Both the position numbers and the translations under genes were made by a program. A DNA stretch of 64,000 nucleotides from Paraburkholderia aspalathi (lineage in GTDB: Bacteria; Pseudomonadota; Gammaproteobacteria; Burkholderiales; Burkholderiaceae). Positions within the stretch are counted from its first letter, which is position 1, and the number at the start of each line of letters is the position of its first letter. The notes under the pieces are model-generated. The model did no database searches. It was not told the origin of the DNA and worked only from the letters and a program-made list of their open reading frames with translations. Positions 46,683 through 55,375 of the stretch are shown one piece after another. The stretch covers positions 310,001 to 374,000 of the forward strand of contig NZ_FPBH01000005.1 of the NCBI RefSeq assembly GCF_900116445.1. The letters are read 5' to 3'.

Positions 46683-47582
46683 ATGAACCTTTCGCTCTAT
46701 GCCGTCACCGTGCTGATCTGGGGCACCACTTGGATCGCCATCAAATGGCAACTGGGCGCGGTGCCGCCGCCAGTGTCGATTGCGTGGCGTTTCTGGATCG
46801 CGGCGCTGGTGCTGTTCGCGCTGCTGCGCATCATGCGCCGGCCTATCTGGCCGCCGCGTGCCGCGTGGCGCTTCCTCGCCGCGCAAGGCCTAGCGCTCTT
46901 CTGTCTGAACTTTCTGTGCTTCTACTATGCCGAGCAGGTGGTGCCGAGTGGCCTTGTCGCGGTGGTGTTTTCCACCGCGCCGCTGCTGAATTCGATCAAC
47001 GGCCGGCTTTTCATGGGACGTCCTCTGCAACCGTCGGCGATTGCCGGGGCGGCGTTGGGGCTCGTCGGCATCGTGTGCCTGTTCGTGCAGCAGATGGCAG
47101 GACACCTGGGCGACCACACGGTATGGTTGGGACTCGCGATCGCGTTCCTTGGCACCTTGTGCTTTTCAGCGGGCAATCTGCTGTCGAGCCGGATGCAATC
47201 GATGGGCTTGCACCCGTTCGCCACCAATAGCTGGGCCATGCTGATCGGCGCCGGCGTCCTGACGGTGGGAAGCGCGCTGGCCGGCTTTTCGTTCTCTATC
47301 GAACCCGACGCGCGTTATCTCGGCGCGCTCGCTTATCTGGCGATCTTCGGCTCGGTGATTGGCTTTACCGCGTACCTGATGCTGGTTGGGCGCATCGGGC
47401 CAGAGCGAGCCGCTTACTGCACCGTGCTGTTTCCGATTGTTGCGCTGGCGGCGTCGACGGTATTCGAAGGCTACCGATGGTCCGCGTTGGCGGTGCTCGG
47501 CCTCCTGCTGGTGGTGGCGGGGAATCTGGTGGCGTTCGATCTCACACGGCGGCTCTTTGTGCGGCGGGTGAGGACATCCTAA
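46683..47582 (+). CDS. EamA/DMT-family transporter
   Basis: A 299-residue, ten-helix inner-membrane permease with two EamA repeats: VLIWGTTWIAIKWQLG, LFCLNFLCFYYAEQVVPSGLVAVVFSTAPLLNSINGRLFM in the first half and YLAIFGSVIGFTAYLMLVGRIGPERAAYCTVLFPIVALAASTVFEGYRWSALA in the second. Such proteins export amino acids or other metabolites. The ribosome site is weak. Its last 4 bp overlap the 3' end of the convergent LysR gene. Confidence 0.9.
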   Translation: MNLSLYAVTVLIWGTTWIAIKWQLGAVPPPVSIAWRFWIAALVLFALLRIMRRPIWPPRAAWRFLAAQGLALFCLNFLCFYYAEQVVPSGLVAVVFSTAPLLNSINGRLFMGRPLQPSAIAGAALGLVGIVCLFVQQMAGHLGDHTVWLGLAIAFLGTLCFSAGNLLSSRMQSMGLHPFATNSWAMLIGAGVLTVGSALAGFSFSIEPDARYLGALAYLAIFGSVIGFTAYLMLVGRIGPERAAYCTVLFPIVALAASTVFEGYRWSALAVLGLLLVVAGNLVAFDLTRRLFVRRVRTS

Positions 47583-48496
47583 TCCGCGGCGGCCCACTCC
47601 GGCCGCTTTCCCATGCTGTCGAACAGTTCGAGTATCGTCGCTTTGACCTTCTGCACGGCGTTGCTGAGCAAGGCCGTGTCGTGCCAGCAGAGTGACAGAT
47701 CGCGCGAGAACAACCGGTGATCGACCTTGGCAAGCTTGAGCTTGTGTTCATCGAGTTCGACGTGTGCAGCCGTCCACGGCAGGATCGTCACGCCTAGTTT
47801 TGCCATCACCGCCGCGAACAACAACGCGGTGGAACTGGCCTCGAACAGAATCTCGCACGGCAGCCCGGCTTCGCGCAGCGCCCACTCGACGCGGCTGCGA
47901 ATCGTATTCGGCGCGCTCGGCAGGATCAGCGGCATGCGCGCGAGTTCGGCGATCGACACCGGCTCACGCGGCATCTGAAATTCCGGCCACGCAATCAGAT
48001 AGAGCGCCTCGGTGAGCAACCTCTGCGCGGCCACCCCGCGAGTTTCGACTGCATCCACCACGACGGCCAGATCCACCCTCCCGCTACCGATCAGGCTGCC
48101 GAGCTCCGCGCTCGGTGCTTCGAGCAACTCCAGCGCGATGCCGGGGTAACGGTCGCGGATTGTGCGAGCAAGCGGGATCGCCATCATCCGCGCCGTGCTC
48201 GACGGCATGGCGACCGACACTCGGCCCTGCGGCAGCTCGGCGTCCTGGCGCAGGAGTTCGCGCGTGCTGTCGGCCTGGCGCAGCAACTCGACCGCGTGTC
48301 GGTAAAGCGTTTGCCCGGCGGCGGTGGGCGCCACGCCTTGCACGCTGCGCTCGAGCAACTGCATCCCCAGATCGCGCTCCAGATTGCGCATCTGCTGGCT
48401 GATTGCGGGCTGCGCGATATGCAGCGCCTCGCTCGCGCGGGTCACGTTCCCGCACTCCACCACTTTGACGAAATACCGCAGTTGCCGCAGGTCCAT
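47579..48496 (-). CDS. LysR-family regulator
   Basis: A 305-residue LysR-type regulator with an N-terminal winged HTH (MDLRQLRYFVKVVECGNVTRASEALHIAQPAISQQMRNLERDLGMQLLERS) and periplasmic-binding-like effector domain. The start MDLRQLRYF at 48496 is the usual LysR beginning; the frame extends 21 bp upstream. It is divergent from the MFS/CoA-transferase/decarboxylase operon (175 bp between starts; the AT-rich stretch about 48545-48570 is the likely binding region) and probably activates it. Confidence 0.9.
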   Translation of the reverse strand: MDLRQLRYFVKVVECGNVTRASEALHIAQPAISQQMRNLERDLGMQLLERSVQGVAPTAAGQTLYRHAVELLRQADSTRELLRQDAELPQGRVSVAMPSSTARMMAIPLARTIRDRYPGIALELLEAPSAELGSLIGSGRVDLAVVVDAVETRGVAAQRLLTEALYLIAWPEFQMPREPVSIAELARMPLILPSAPNTIRSRVEWALREAGLPCEILFEASSTALLFAAVMAKLGVTILPWTAAHVELDEHKLKLAKVDHRLFSRDLSLCWHDTALLSNAVQKVKATILELFDSMGKRPEWAAAD

Positions 48497-48670
48497 GCGC
48501 GTCGCTCGCTCCTTCATCCCATAACGAAATCCGATTGAGCTAGAGAAATATCATATTTTTCGATTATCGAGCGCATTCTTATACTCAAACCACAAAAACC
48601 GAAGCGTGCCCAGCGTGAGTTGTCTGGCGCCGCTTCAAAACGGCCGGCTGCTGCTGGTCAGGAGACGAGC

Positions 48671-49999
48671 ATGTCGAAAGTGATCGATGCATCGACGCCC
48701 GGGCTCAAGCCCGGCCGCACGCCCCTCACCCGCGAGCAGATCGGCGGCTTCTGGGCGGTTTACTCGGGATGGGTGCTGGATGGTGTGGATTCCGTGATCT
48801 ACGCGTTGGTGCTGATTCCGGCGCTCACCGAGTTGCTGCCCGTCTCGGGCATTGCCGCGACGCCCGGCAATCTCGGCATGTACGGCTCGATCCTGTTCGC
48901 GCTGTTTCTGATCGGCTGGGGGCTGTCGTTCATCTGGGGGCCGCTCGCCGACCGCTTCGGGCGGGTCAAGACGCTGGCCGCGAGCATCCTCATCTACTCG
49001 GTGTTTACCGGCGCCGCTGCGTTCGCGCACAACGTCTGGGAGCTGGCTGCGTTCCGGCTGATTGCCGGCATCGGCGTGGGCGGCGAATGGGCGCTGGCAG
49101 GTACCTATGTCGCCGAAAGCTGGCCGGAGGATCGTCGCAAGATGGGCGCGGGCTATCTGCAGACCGGCTACTACGTCGGATTCTTCCTTGCCGCTTTGCT
49201 GAACTACACGGTCGGCGCGACGTACGGCTGGCGCGCGATGTTCCTGTGCGGTCTCGCACCCGCGTTGCTGGCGATTTTCACGGTGCTCAAGGTGAAGGAG
49301 CCGGGGCAGTGGCGCAAGGCCACGCATGGCGTCGGTCAGACGAACGTCGCGGCGGTGACCAGGCGCCGTCCGCTGATGGAGATATTCGCGCCGGCTTATC
49401 GACGTCGCACGTTGACGAGTGCGAGCCTTGTGGGCGTCGCGATCATCGGCTTGTGGGCCGGGTCAGTCTACGAAGCGAGCGCGGTCGTGACACTGGCGAC
49501 GCGCGCCGGCATCGACCGCGTCGGCGCTGTACGCCTTGCGTCGATCGGGGCGGCGGTGCTGTCGGTCGGGACGATCCTCGGTTGTCTTGCGGCGCCGTGG
49601 CTGGCGGAACGGCTGGGGCGGCGCACGGCGCTCGGGGTGTATTTCGCCGGCATGGCCGTGTCGATCGTGTTGGCTTTCGGCTGGGTCTTCTATTTGCCGA
49701 ACGGACTCAACCTTTTCATGGTGTCGCTGCTATTCCTCGGCTTCTTCGGCGGTAATTTCGCGATCTTCTCGCTGTGGCTGCCGGAGCAATACCCGACGCG
49801 GATACGCGCTACCGCGTTTGCCTTCAATGCGTCGGTGGGCCGCCTGCTCGGCGCCGGTGTGAACTTCCTGCTGGCTGCCGCGATTCATTGGCAGGGTTCG
49901 CTCGGGCTGCCGATTGCGTGGACAGCGGCGGCTTTTGTGGTCGGCCTGCTGATCTTGCCGTTCGCTGTCGAGACCCGTCATCAGACCTTGCCGGAATAG
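48671..49999 (+). CDS. MFS acid transporter (SHS/AAHS-type)
   Basis: A 442-residue transporter with twelve predicted helices. The N-terminal YSGWVLDGVDSVIYALVLIPAL carries the D-x-x-D pattern of the aromatic-acid/sialate symporters, then GPLADRFGRVKTLAAS, RLIAGIGVGGEWALAGTYVAESWPEDRRKMGAGYLQTGYYVGFF and WLPEQYPTRIRATAFAFNASVGRLLGAG. The ATG at 48671 follows CAGGAGACGAGC. First gene of a cluster with a CaiB CoA-transferase and a methylmalonyl-CoA-decarboxylase-like enzyme, so a (di)carboxylate substrate is inferred. Confidence 0.9.
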   Translation: MSKVIDASTPGLKPGRTPLTREQIGGFWAVYSGWVLDGVDSVIYALVLIPALTELLPVSGIAATPGNLGMYGSILFALFLIGWGLSFIWGPLADRFGRVKTLAASILIYSVFTGAAAFAHNVWELAAFRLIAGIGVGGEWALAGTYVAESWPEDRRKMGAGYLQTGYYVGFFLAALLNYTVGATYGWRAMFLCGLAPALLAIFTVLKVKEPGQWRKATHGVGQTNVAAVTRRRPLMEIFAPAYRRRTLTSASLVGVAIIGLWAGSVYEASAVVTLATRAGIDRVGAVRLASIGAAVLSVGTILGCLAAPWLAERLGRRTALGVYFAGMAVSIVLAFGWVFYLPNGLNLFMVSLLFLGFFGGNFAIFSLWLPEQYPTRIRATAFAFNASVGRLLGAGVNFLLAAAIHWQGSLGLPIAWTAAAFVVGLLILPFAVETRHQTLPE

Positions 50000-50113
50000 T
50001 GCTGCGTTGAACGCATCGCTCGCGTTGCTGCCGTCTTTCGTTGGACGCGGCGGGTATGGCGCAAGCGCGTCACTTGGTTGTCCGCAACCGTCGTTAATTC
50101 GCTGGAGAAATGA

Positions 50114-51373
50114 ATGCAAGCGTTACAAGGAATCAAGGTCGTTGAACTGAGCCGTGCGCTGTCGGGGCCGTTCTGCTCGATGGTGCTGGCCGATCTCGGC
50201 GCGGACGTCATCAAAGTCGAACCAGGCCCGGGTGGCGATATGAGCCGAACCTGGGGGCCGTTCGACCGGGGCGTGAGTACCTACTATCTCTCCTGCAACC
50301 GCAACAAGCGCGGCGTGTGCATCGACTTCCGCAATCCGGAAGGACTGGCCGCGATCCACCGGCTGATCGACGATGCCGACGTGGTGATCGAGAACTTCAA
50401 GCCTGGAACCATCGAGAGCATGGGACTCGGCTATGACGTGCTCAGCGCGCGCAATCCGCGGTTGGTGATGGGCAGCATCAACGCGTTTGGCGCCGATGGT
50501 CCGATGAGCGGCTGGCCCGGTTTCGACCAGATCGCGCAGGGTTATTCCGGCATGATGAGCCTGACCGGTTTCGCCGACGGCGATCCCACGCGCACCGGCA
50601 CCGCGATCGGCGATCTGAGTTCGGGCATGTGGCTCGCGATGGCGATACTGTCCGCGTTACTGGAGCGCGAGCGAACCGGGCGCGGCCAACACGTGAGCAC
50701 ATCATTACTTGCGAGTCTGGTGGGCCTCTTGAGCGTGCATGGCCAGCGCTACCTGAGCCTTGGCGACATTCCGCGCCGTACCGGCAACGCGCATTCGGTG
50801 ATCGCACCGTATGGCGTATTCGAAACCGCCGATGGTCCGCTCAACATTGCGCCGATTACGTCCGACATGTGGTTGCGCTTGTGCCAATTGCTCGATTTGC
50901 CCGCATTGCCGGACGACCCGCGCTTCGCGACGAATGAGGCGCGCGTCGCGCATCGCGATGAATTGAAGGCTGCGCTGGAAGCGCGTTTGAAGACGCGCGG
51001 CAAACGGGAGTGGACAGAGTTGTTCATCGGCGTGGGATTGCCTGCCGGCCCGATCAATACCTTGGACGAAGTGTTCGACGACCCGCAAGTCCAGCATTGC
51101 CGGCTGGTGGAAACGGTCGAGCATCCGACCCTCGGCGCATTGCGCCAGGTCGTGACGCCGGTGTCGAGTTCAGCGGTACAGGGCGATTCTTCGCATCACG
51201 TCAGCCGCCATGCGCCGCCGGGCCTTGGCGAACATACTGTCGACGTATTGCGCGAGGCGGGTTTCGACGAGGTCTCGATTGAGGCGTTGATTGCTGCGAA
51301 AGCGGTGCATCAACAGGGTGGCTATTGTTTGCCGGAGAAGGTATCGGCACGTATGGCAGGGGCTACACAATGA
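50114..51373 (+). CDS. CaiB/BaiF class III CoA-transferase
   Basis: A 419-residue family III CoA-transferase that moves CoA between carboxylates. The start (LQGIKVVELSRALSGPFCSMVLADLGADVIKVEPGPGGDMSR) and the catalytic Asp in TGTAIGDLSSGMW (D167) are typical. The later PYGVFETADGPLNIAP and KTRGKREWTELF segments complete the fold. CTGGAGAAATGA precedes the ATG. Its stop (51371-51373) forms ATGA with the first unit of a tandem stop-start array that leads to the decarboxylase-like gene. Confidence 0.92.
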   Translation: MQALQGIKVVELSRALSGPFCSMVLADLGADVIKVEPGPGGDMSRTWGPFDRGVSTYYLSCNRNKRGVCIDFRNPEGLAAIHRLIDDADVVIENFKPGTIESMGLGYDVLSARNPRLVMGSINAFGADGPMSGWPGFDQIAQGYSGMMSLTGFADGDPTRTGTAIGDLSSGMWLAMAILSALLERERTGRGQHVSTSLLASLVGLLSVHGQRYLSLGDIPRRTGNAHSVIAPYGVFETADGPLNIAPITSDMWLRLCQLLDLPALPDDPRFATNEARVAHRDELKAALEARLKTRGKREWTELFIGVGLPAGPINTLDEVFDDPQVQHCRLVETVEHPTLGALRQVVTPVSSSAVQGDSSHHVSRHAPPGLGEHTVDVLREAGFDEVSIEALIAAKAVHQQGGYCLPEKVSARMAGATQ

Positions 51374-51591
51374 GTCTGATGCAAAACTCAGATCATCCGG
51401 TGGAAGTCACGCAATGAACACGCCTAAAAACTTCGAACTCGCGGCGCGAGCCACGCTGTGAATCCGACGCAAAATTCGGAACAGGGCTGTTAGAGTCGCG
51501 CAATAAGCATGCCGAAAAAGCTTGAAATACGCTGCGGGAGTTACGCGATGAGCAGGCCGAAAACTTTGGAACACGCTGCAGAGGCCATACG
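51370..51591 (+). repeat. Tandem 44-45-bp stop-start array (chain of mini-ORFs)
   Basis: Five tandem units start at 51370, 51414, 51458, 51503 and 51548, and the next ATG (51592) is the decarboxylase gene. Shared pattern: ATGAnC...CCnAAAA-CTT-GAAC...GC-GC...ACGCA. Each junction reads ATGA or GTGA, so one stop overlaps the next start. Units 0, 1 and 4 encode exact 15-codon ORFs (MSLMQNSDHPVEVTQ, MNTPKNFELAARATL, MSRPKTLEHAAEAIR). Unit 2 begins GTG and stops early; unit 3 has ATA at the start position. The pattern looks like duplication of the decarboxylase gene's own start region. Confidence 0.85.
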
Positions 51592-52392
51592 ATGAACACA
51601 CCGAACACATCGCCGTTTACGGTAACGGTCGATATCGTAGATGAACGGATCGCACGCTTGACGTTCAGTCATCCTACCCGCAGGAATGCCCTCAGCGCGG
51701 AGTTGCTGCACGCGCTCGACGCACACCTTGTCGATCTCGCGACACAGCGCATACCGGTCGTGATACTTGGCAGCGGCATCGGGCAGGATGTCTGGAGCGC
51801 GGGCCACGACCTTGGAGAGCTAGCGGATGATCGCGATCCGATTGCCTACGGCAAGCCGTTGGAGCGGACGTTGCGCCGCGTGCGCGCTTACCCGGGCGTA
51901 GTGATCGCGATGGTGTCGGGCTCAGCATGGGGCGGCGCCGTCGATCTGGCGATGAGTTGCGACCTCGTTATCGCCGACGAAAGCGCGCGCTTCGCGATGA
52001 CGCCGGCGAACATCGGCTTGCCCTATACGACAAGCGGCCTGCTTCGTTTCTTCAACAACTTGCCGATTCACGTATTGAAGGAAATGTTCTTCAGCGCGTT
52101 GCCACTCGATGCCGCGCGCGCCGAGCGCTTCGGCGTCATCAACCGCCTGGTCGACAGCGACAAACTGGAAGCAACGGCGCTTGAAATGGCGCGCGGAATC
52201 GCAAGCAAGGCGCCCTTGGCGATCCAGGCCGTGAAGGAACAACTTCGGATACTGGAAGACTTGCAACCGATGCCTGTGCAAGCGATGGAACAGATTGCAG
52301 AACTGCGTCGGCAAGCATGCGAAAGCGCGGATTTCAGCGAGGGGCTAGCGGCGTTTTCAGAAAGACGTCCACCGGTGTTCAAGGGCAAATGA
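51592..52392 (+). CDS. Enoyl-CoA hydratase-fold decarboxylase (methylmalonyl-CoA decarboxylase, ScpB/YgfG-like)
   Basis: A 266-residue crotonase-fold enzyme. The alignment by eye is to E. coli ScpB (261 aa): the catalytic His in SAGHDLGEL, SGSAWGGAVDLAMSCDLVIADESARFAMTPANIGLPYTTSGL with the catalytic Tyr after Pro, FNNLPIHVLKEMFFSALPLDAARAERFGVINRL, and SKAPLAIQAVKEQLRIL. It should decarboxylate a (methyl)malonyl-type CoA ester formed by the upstream CaiB transferase. The start ATG at 51592 lies at the end of the tandem stop-start array; no strong Shine-Dalgarno precedes it, in line with translational coupling. Confidence 0.88.
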   Translation: MNTPNTSPFTVTVDIVDERIARLTFSHPTRRNALSAELLHALDAHLVDLATQRIPVVILGSGIGQDVWSAGHDLGELADDRDPIAYGKPLERTLRRVRAYPGVVIAMVSGSAWGGAVDLAMSCDLVIADESARFAMTPANIGLPYTTSGLLRFFNNLPIHVLKEMFFSALPLDAARAERFGVINRLVDSDKLEATALEMARGIASKAPLAIQAVKEQLRILEDLQPMPVQAMEQIAELRRQACESADFSEGLAAFSERRPPVFKGK

Positions 52393-52600
52393 ACACGACG
52401 TTCACCTGAGCGAATGACGTTGTTCGAGGGGAGTGGTTCAAGCAACGGTGATGTCCTGAGCGATCGCGCTTGCACCGCCAGCGTTAAAGGTGAGTCTTTC
52501 CGGGAGCGAAGAAATAAACGAAAAACACCATTGGTGAGCTTTTCCGGGAGCGAGAAAAGCGCGAAGCGCGTACCCGCAAGCACTTCGCGACAACCCACAT
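52393..52600 (+). repeat. Intergenic region with two 18-bp motif copies
   Basis: GGTGAG-N6-CGGGAG copies at 52489-52506 and 52533-52550, plus strand, 96 and 140 bp after the decarboxylase stop; nothing else recognisable precedes repeat R copy 3. Confidence 0.8.
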
Positions 52601-52863
52601 GCGCCAAAACGTAGCGATCGGTTTTATGAACGGCTCTTCGGCGCGCGCAGCGCCGCCGGAAGTATGACGCCCTTGTCGCAAGAGCATGTAGTGGCACGAA
52701 CACAGATTCCAGATGCACCACTACCGGTAGCAAGCTGCGGGACCCACTTAGCAGGGGCTTCTAGCCGCTTTCTTTGCTTATCTTTCTTTGCGGCGGCAAA
52801 GAAAGTAAGTGCCGCCCCGCACAGGGGCAACGCTAATAGACCACTACCAAAACAAGGAAAGGC
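52601..52863 (+). repeat. Intergenic repeat R, copy 3
   Basis: About 263 bp, near-identical in sequence and boundaries to 37773-38036 (GCGCCAAAACG ... AACAAGGAAAGGC) and same orientation. Core palindrome at 52782-52805. It lies just past the 3' end of the frameshifted MFS gene, as copy 2 lies past the 3' end of the GntR gene. Short open frames in it are spurious. Confidence 0.88.
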
Positions 52864-52911
52864 ACCAAAGCCAGATCAAGGAAAAGCACCAACCCCAGCC
52901 AAAAGAAAAGC

Positions 52912-54335
52912 TCAACGTCGCAGACGTACAGCCACACCCACAGGCGCACAAGCCGCCAACCCCGCCGCCCCGGCATAAGTCACCAACCCCATCGCAGCAA
53001 CCCACCACAACGCAATCGAAACATGCGGCGCCAAAATCGTCGCCGCACCGGCAATGGCGACGCCAACGAGCCCTCCGGCCTGCCGCAACGCGTTCAGCAA
53101 TCCAGAGGCCACGCCAGCCAATTCACCAGGCACCTGTTCCAACACAGTAGAAATCATCGGCGGCACCGACAACGCTGTCCCACCTCCAAACATCACCATC
53201 GCCGCATAAGTAAAAAACCAGGGCGCCCGCCATTCCAGACTAACAGAGCCATAGCCGGCACGGCAACAGCAGCCAACACGAGCCCCGTAGTCATAAACTG
53301 CGTCGCAGTAAACCGCCCATGCAACCTACCCACCACCACATTCCCGATCGACAAACTCCCCGCCAGCGGCAACAACGTAAGCCCAATCTCCCGCGCGTTA
53401 AACCCAAACTCACCATGCAGATAAAGACTCAACTCAAACAACAATCCAAAGTAGCCAACATAAACAAGCGTCCCCATAGCATTCATCGTCACGAACATCC
53501 GATTGCGAAACCACTCAACCGGCACCATCGGATGCTGCGCACGCCGCTCGACAACAACATGCGTCAGCGCAGCTAACACGGCAAGCAACGCCGCCCCCCA
53601 CACCTCTCGCGCAGCAATCCCCCGCGACGGCAACTCAATCGCCGCATAGCAGAGCGCGCCCAATGCGACGATGCTCGCCAACTGCCCACCCCAATCGAAA
53701 TGACGCCCAACGCTGCGCGTCGAGTGACGCACCACGACCCAAGCTCCCGCGAACGCAACGAGACCGGTCGGCACATTGATCAAAAACGCACTGCGCCAGC
53801 CGAACCCTTGCACAAGGAGGCCGCCCAACACCGGCCCAATCGCCGCCGCGACCGAGGCAATCCCTGCCCACGTCGCGATGGCGCGCCCGCGCTCGACGGG
53901 GTCGTCGAAGGTGCTGCGCACAATGGCGAGCGACGCCGGCAGAAATAACGCCGCACCGCTGCCCTGCACGAAACGCGCGACCACCAGCGCACCGACGCTC
54001 GGCGCCAGCCCGCAAGCCGCCGAGGCCGCGACGAACAACGCCAGGCCCCACAGATACACCGCCTTCGCGCCGAAACGGTCGGACGCGACGCCGCCCGCGA
54101 GGATCAACGCGGCGAAGCTCAGCGTGTAGGCATCGACGATCCACGCGAGACCGCCCACGGACGCGCCGAGGCTAACGTGCATCGCGGGCAGGGCGACGTT
54201 GACGATGGTGGTGTCGAGCACGGCCATGAACATGCCGCTCGCCACCAGCGCGAGCGTCAGGCGCGGACGCCGGGCGGCCCGCTCCGAGTCGGCTAGCTTG
54301 GTAGGCAGCGGTTGTTCAGCGGTGCATTCGGTCAT
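52912..54335 (-). pseudogene. DHA2-family MFS drug transporter, frameshifted
   Basis: A 14-helix EmrB/QacA-type transporter interrupted near its 3' end. The first 373 or so residues (MTECTAEQ..., FMAVLDTTIVNVALPAMHVSLG, GGVASDRFGAKAVYLWG, ARFVQGSGAALFLPASLAIVRSTF) run to a stop at 53193. The remaining homologous part (FTYAAMVMFGGGTALSVPPMISTVLEQVPGELAGVASGLLNALRQAGGLVGVAIAGA) continues in the next frame to 52912. The switch falls at an A6 run (53212-53217, T6 on the coding strand); a seventh base would restore one frame of about 474 codons. Divergent from a LysR gene. Confidence 0.85.
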
Positions 54336-54397
54336 TACACATCCTCGGGCTAAAACTGCAATTGAATCGATCGACGAAGTCTAGTCACATACGCGAA

Positions 54398-54417
54398 TGC
54401 AATAAAGCAGTGATTGC
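54398..54417. promoter_or_regulatory. Candidate LysR-binding dyad between MFS and LysR genes
   Basis: TGCAAT and ATTGC-G/CA arms, 9 bp apart, in the 124-bp divergent intergenic region, itself inside a looser CACAT/ATGTG dyad. It has the T-N11-A-like character of LysR boxes. Confidence 0.45.
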
Positions 54418-54459
54418 GCATGTGTATGATGCAAATATGCATGACGGACAGCGCAGCCA

Positions 54460-55332
54460 ATGATCAACTGGGACAACGCACGATTTTTTCTCGCCGTGGC
54501 GCGTACGGGCACGCTGCGCGGCGCGGCGGCGCAACTCGATGTCGATCAGGCAACGGTCGGCCGACGGATCGCGGCGCTCGAAGAAACGCTTTCGACGACG
54601 CTGTTTCTGCGCACCCCCGCCTTGTTCGTGCTGACGCCTGCCGGCGAAGCCCTGCTCGGGGCGGCCGAGACAATGGAGCAGGCTGCCTTGTCGATCGAAC
54701 GGCGAATCGCCGGACTCGACGATCAGCTGGCCGGCACGATCCGCGTCGCCACAACGGATTCGCTCGGCAAACGCTTCGTCGTGCCGGCCATCGCCAAGGT
54801 ACGGCGGGCCCATCCGGGCATCGAGATCATCTGCGTGACGTCCGCGCAGATCGCCAATCTGACGCGGCGCGAAGCCGACGTGGCGATCCGCACGTTGCGG
54901 CCCGACGCACCCGACCTGATCGCGCGTAAGCTCGCGCAACTGCAGGCCGGTATTTACGCGTCACGCGAATACGTTGCGGCACGCGGCGAGCCGCGCGAAG
55001 GCGAGGCGTTCGATGGGCACGATCTGGTGATGTATCAACAGCCGGCCTCGCCGTCGATGCGGGCGGCGTTGTGCGGTGAGCCGACTTCGCGCGGACGTCT
55101 CGTGTTCCAGACGCAATCGACTGCGATGCTGTTCGAGGCTGTCCTTGCCGGCTTCGGTATCGCCGAGCTGGCATGTTTTCGCGCCGACTACGAACCGGAG
55201 CTGGTGCGCGTGATGCCGCATCGCGCGGAGCCCTTCGGTGTCTGGGTGGTCGCGCACGCCGATCTCTACAAGAGCGCGCGGATGCAGGTGCTGATTGCGG
55301 CAGTGGCAGAAGAATTCGCGCAGGCGGGTTGA
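54460..55332 (+). CDS. LysR-family regulator
   Basis: A 290-residue LysR-type protein. HTH: MINWDNARFFLAVARTGTLRGAAAQLDVDQATVGRRIAALEETLSTTLFLRTP, a sub-branch that begins with a WDxxRFFL motif. The effector domain includes AGTIRVATTDSLGKRFVVPAIAKV. Divergent from the frameshifted DHA2 transporter with a dyad between them, so it probably controlled that exporter. If the transporter is dead, this regulator may be an orphan. Confidence 0.9.
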   Translation: MINWDNARFFLAVARTGTLRGAAAQLDVDQATVGRRIAALEETLSTTLFLRTPALFVLTPAGEALLGAAETMEQAALSIERRIAGLDDQLAGTIRVATTDSLGKRFVVPAIAKVRRAHPGIEIICVTSAQIANLTRREADVAIRTLRPDAPDLIARKLAQLQAGIYASREYVAARGEPREGEAFDGHDLVMYQQPASPSMRAALCGEPTSRGRLVFQTQSTAMLFEAVLAGFGIAELACFRADYEPELVRVMPHRAEPFGVWVVAHADLYKSARMQVLIAAVAEEFAQAG

Positions 55333-55375
55333 GGCGCGTTAATGTGCTTCAAGACGTATTCGCACGTCGAAGGGT

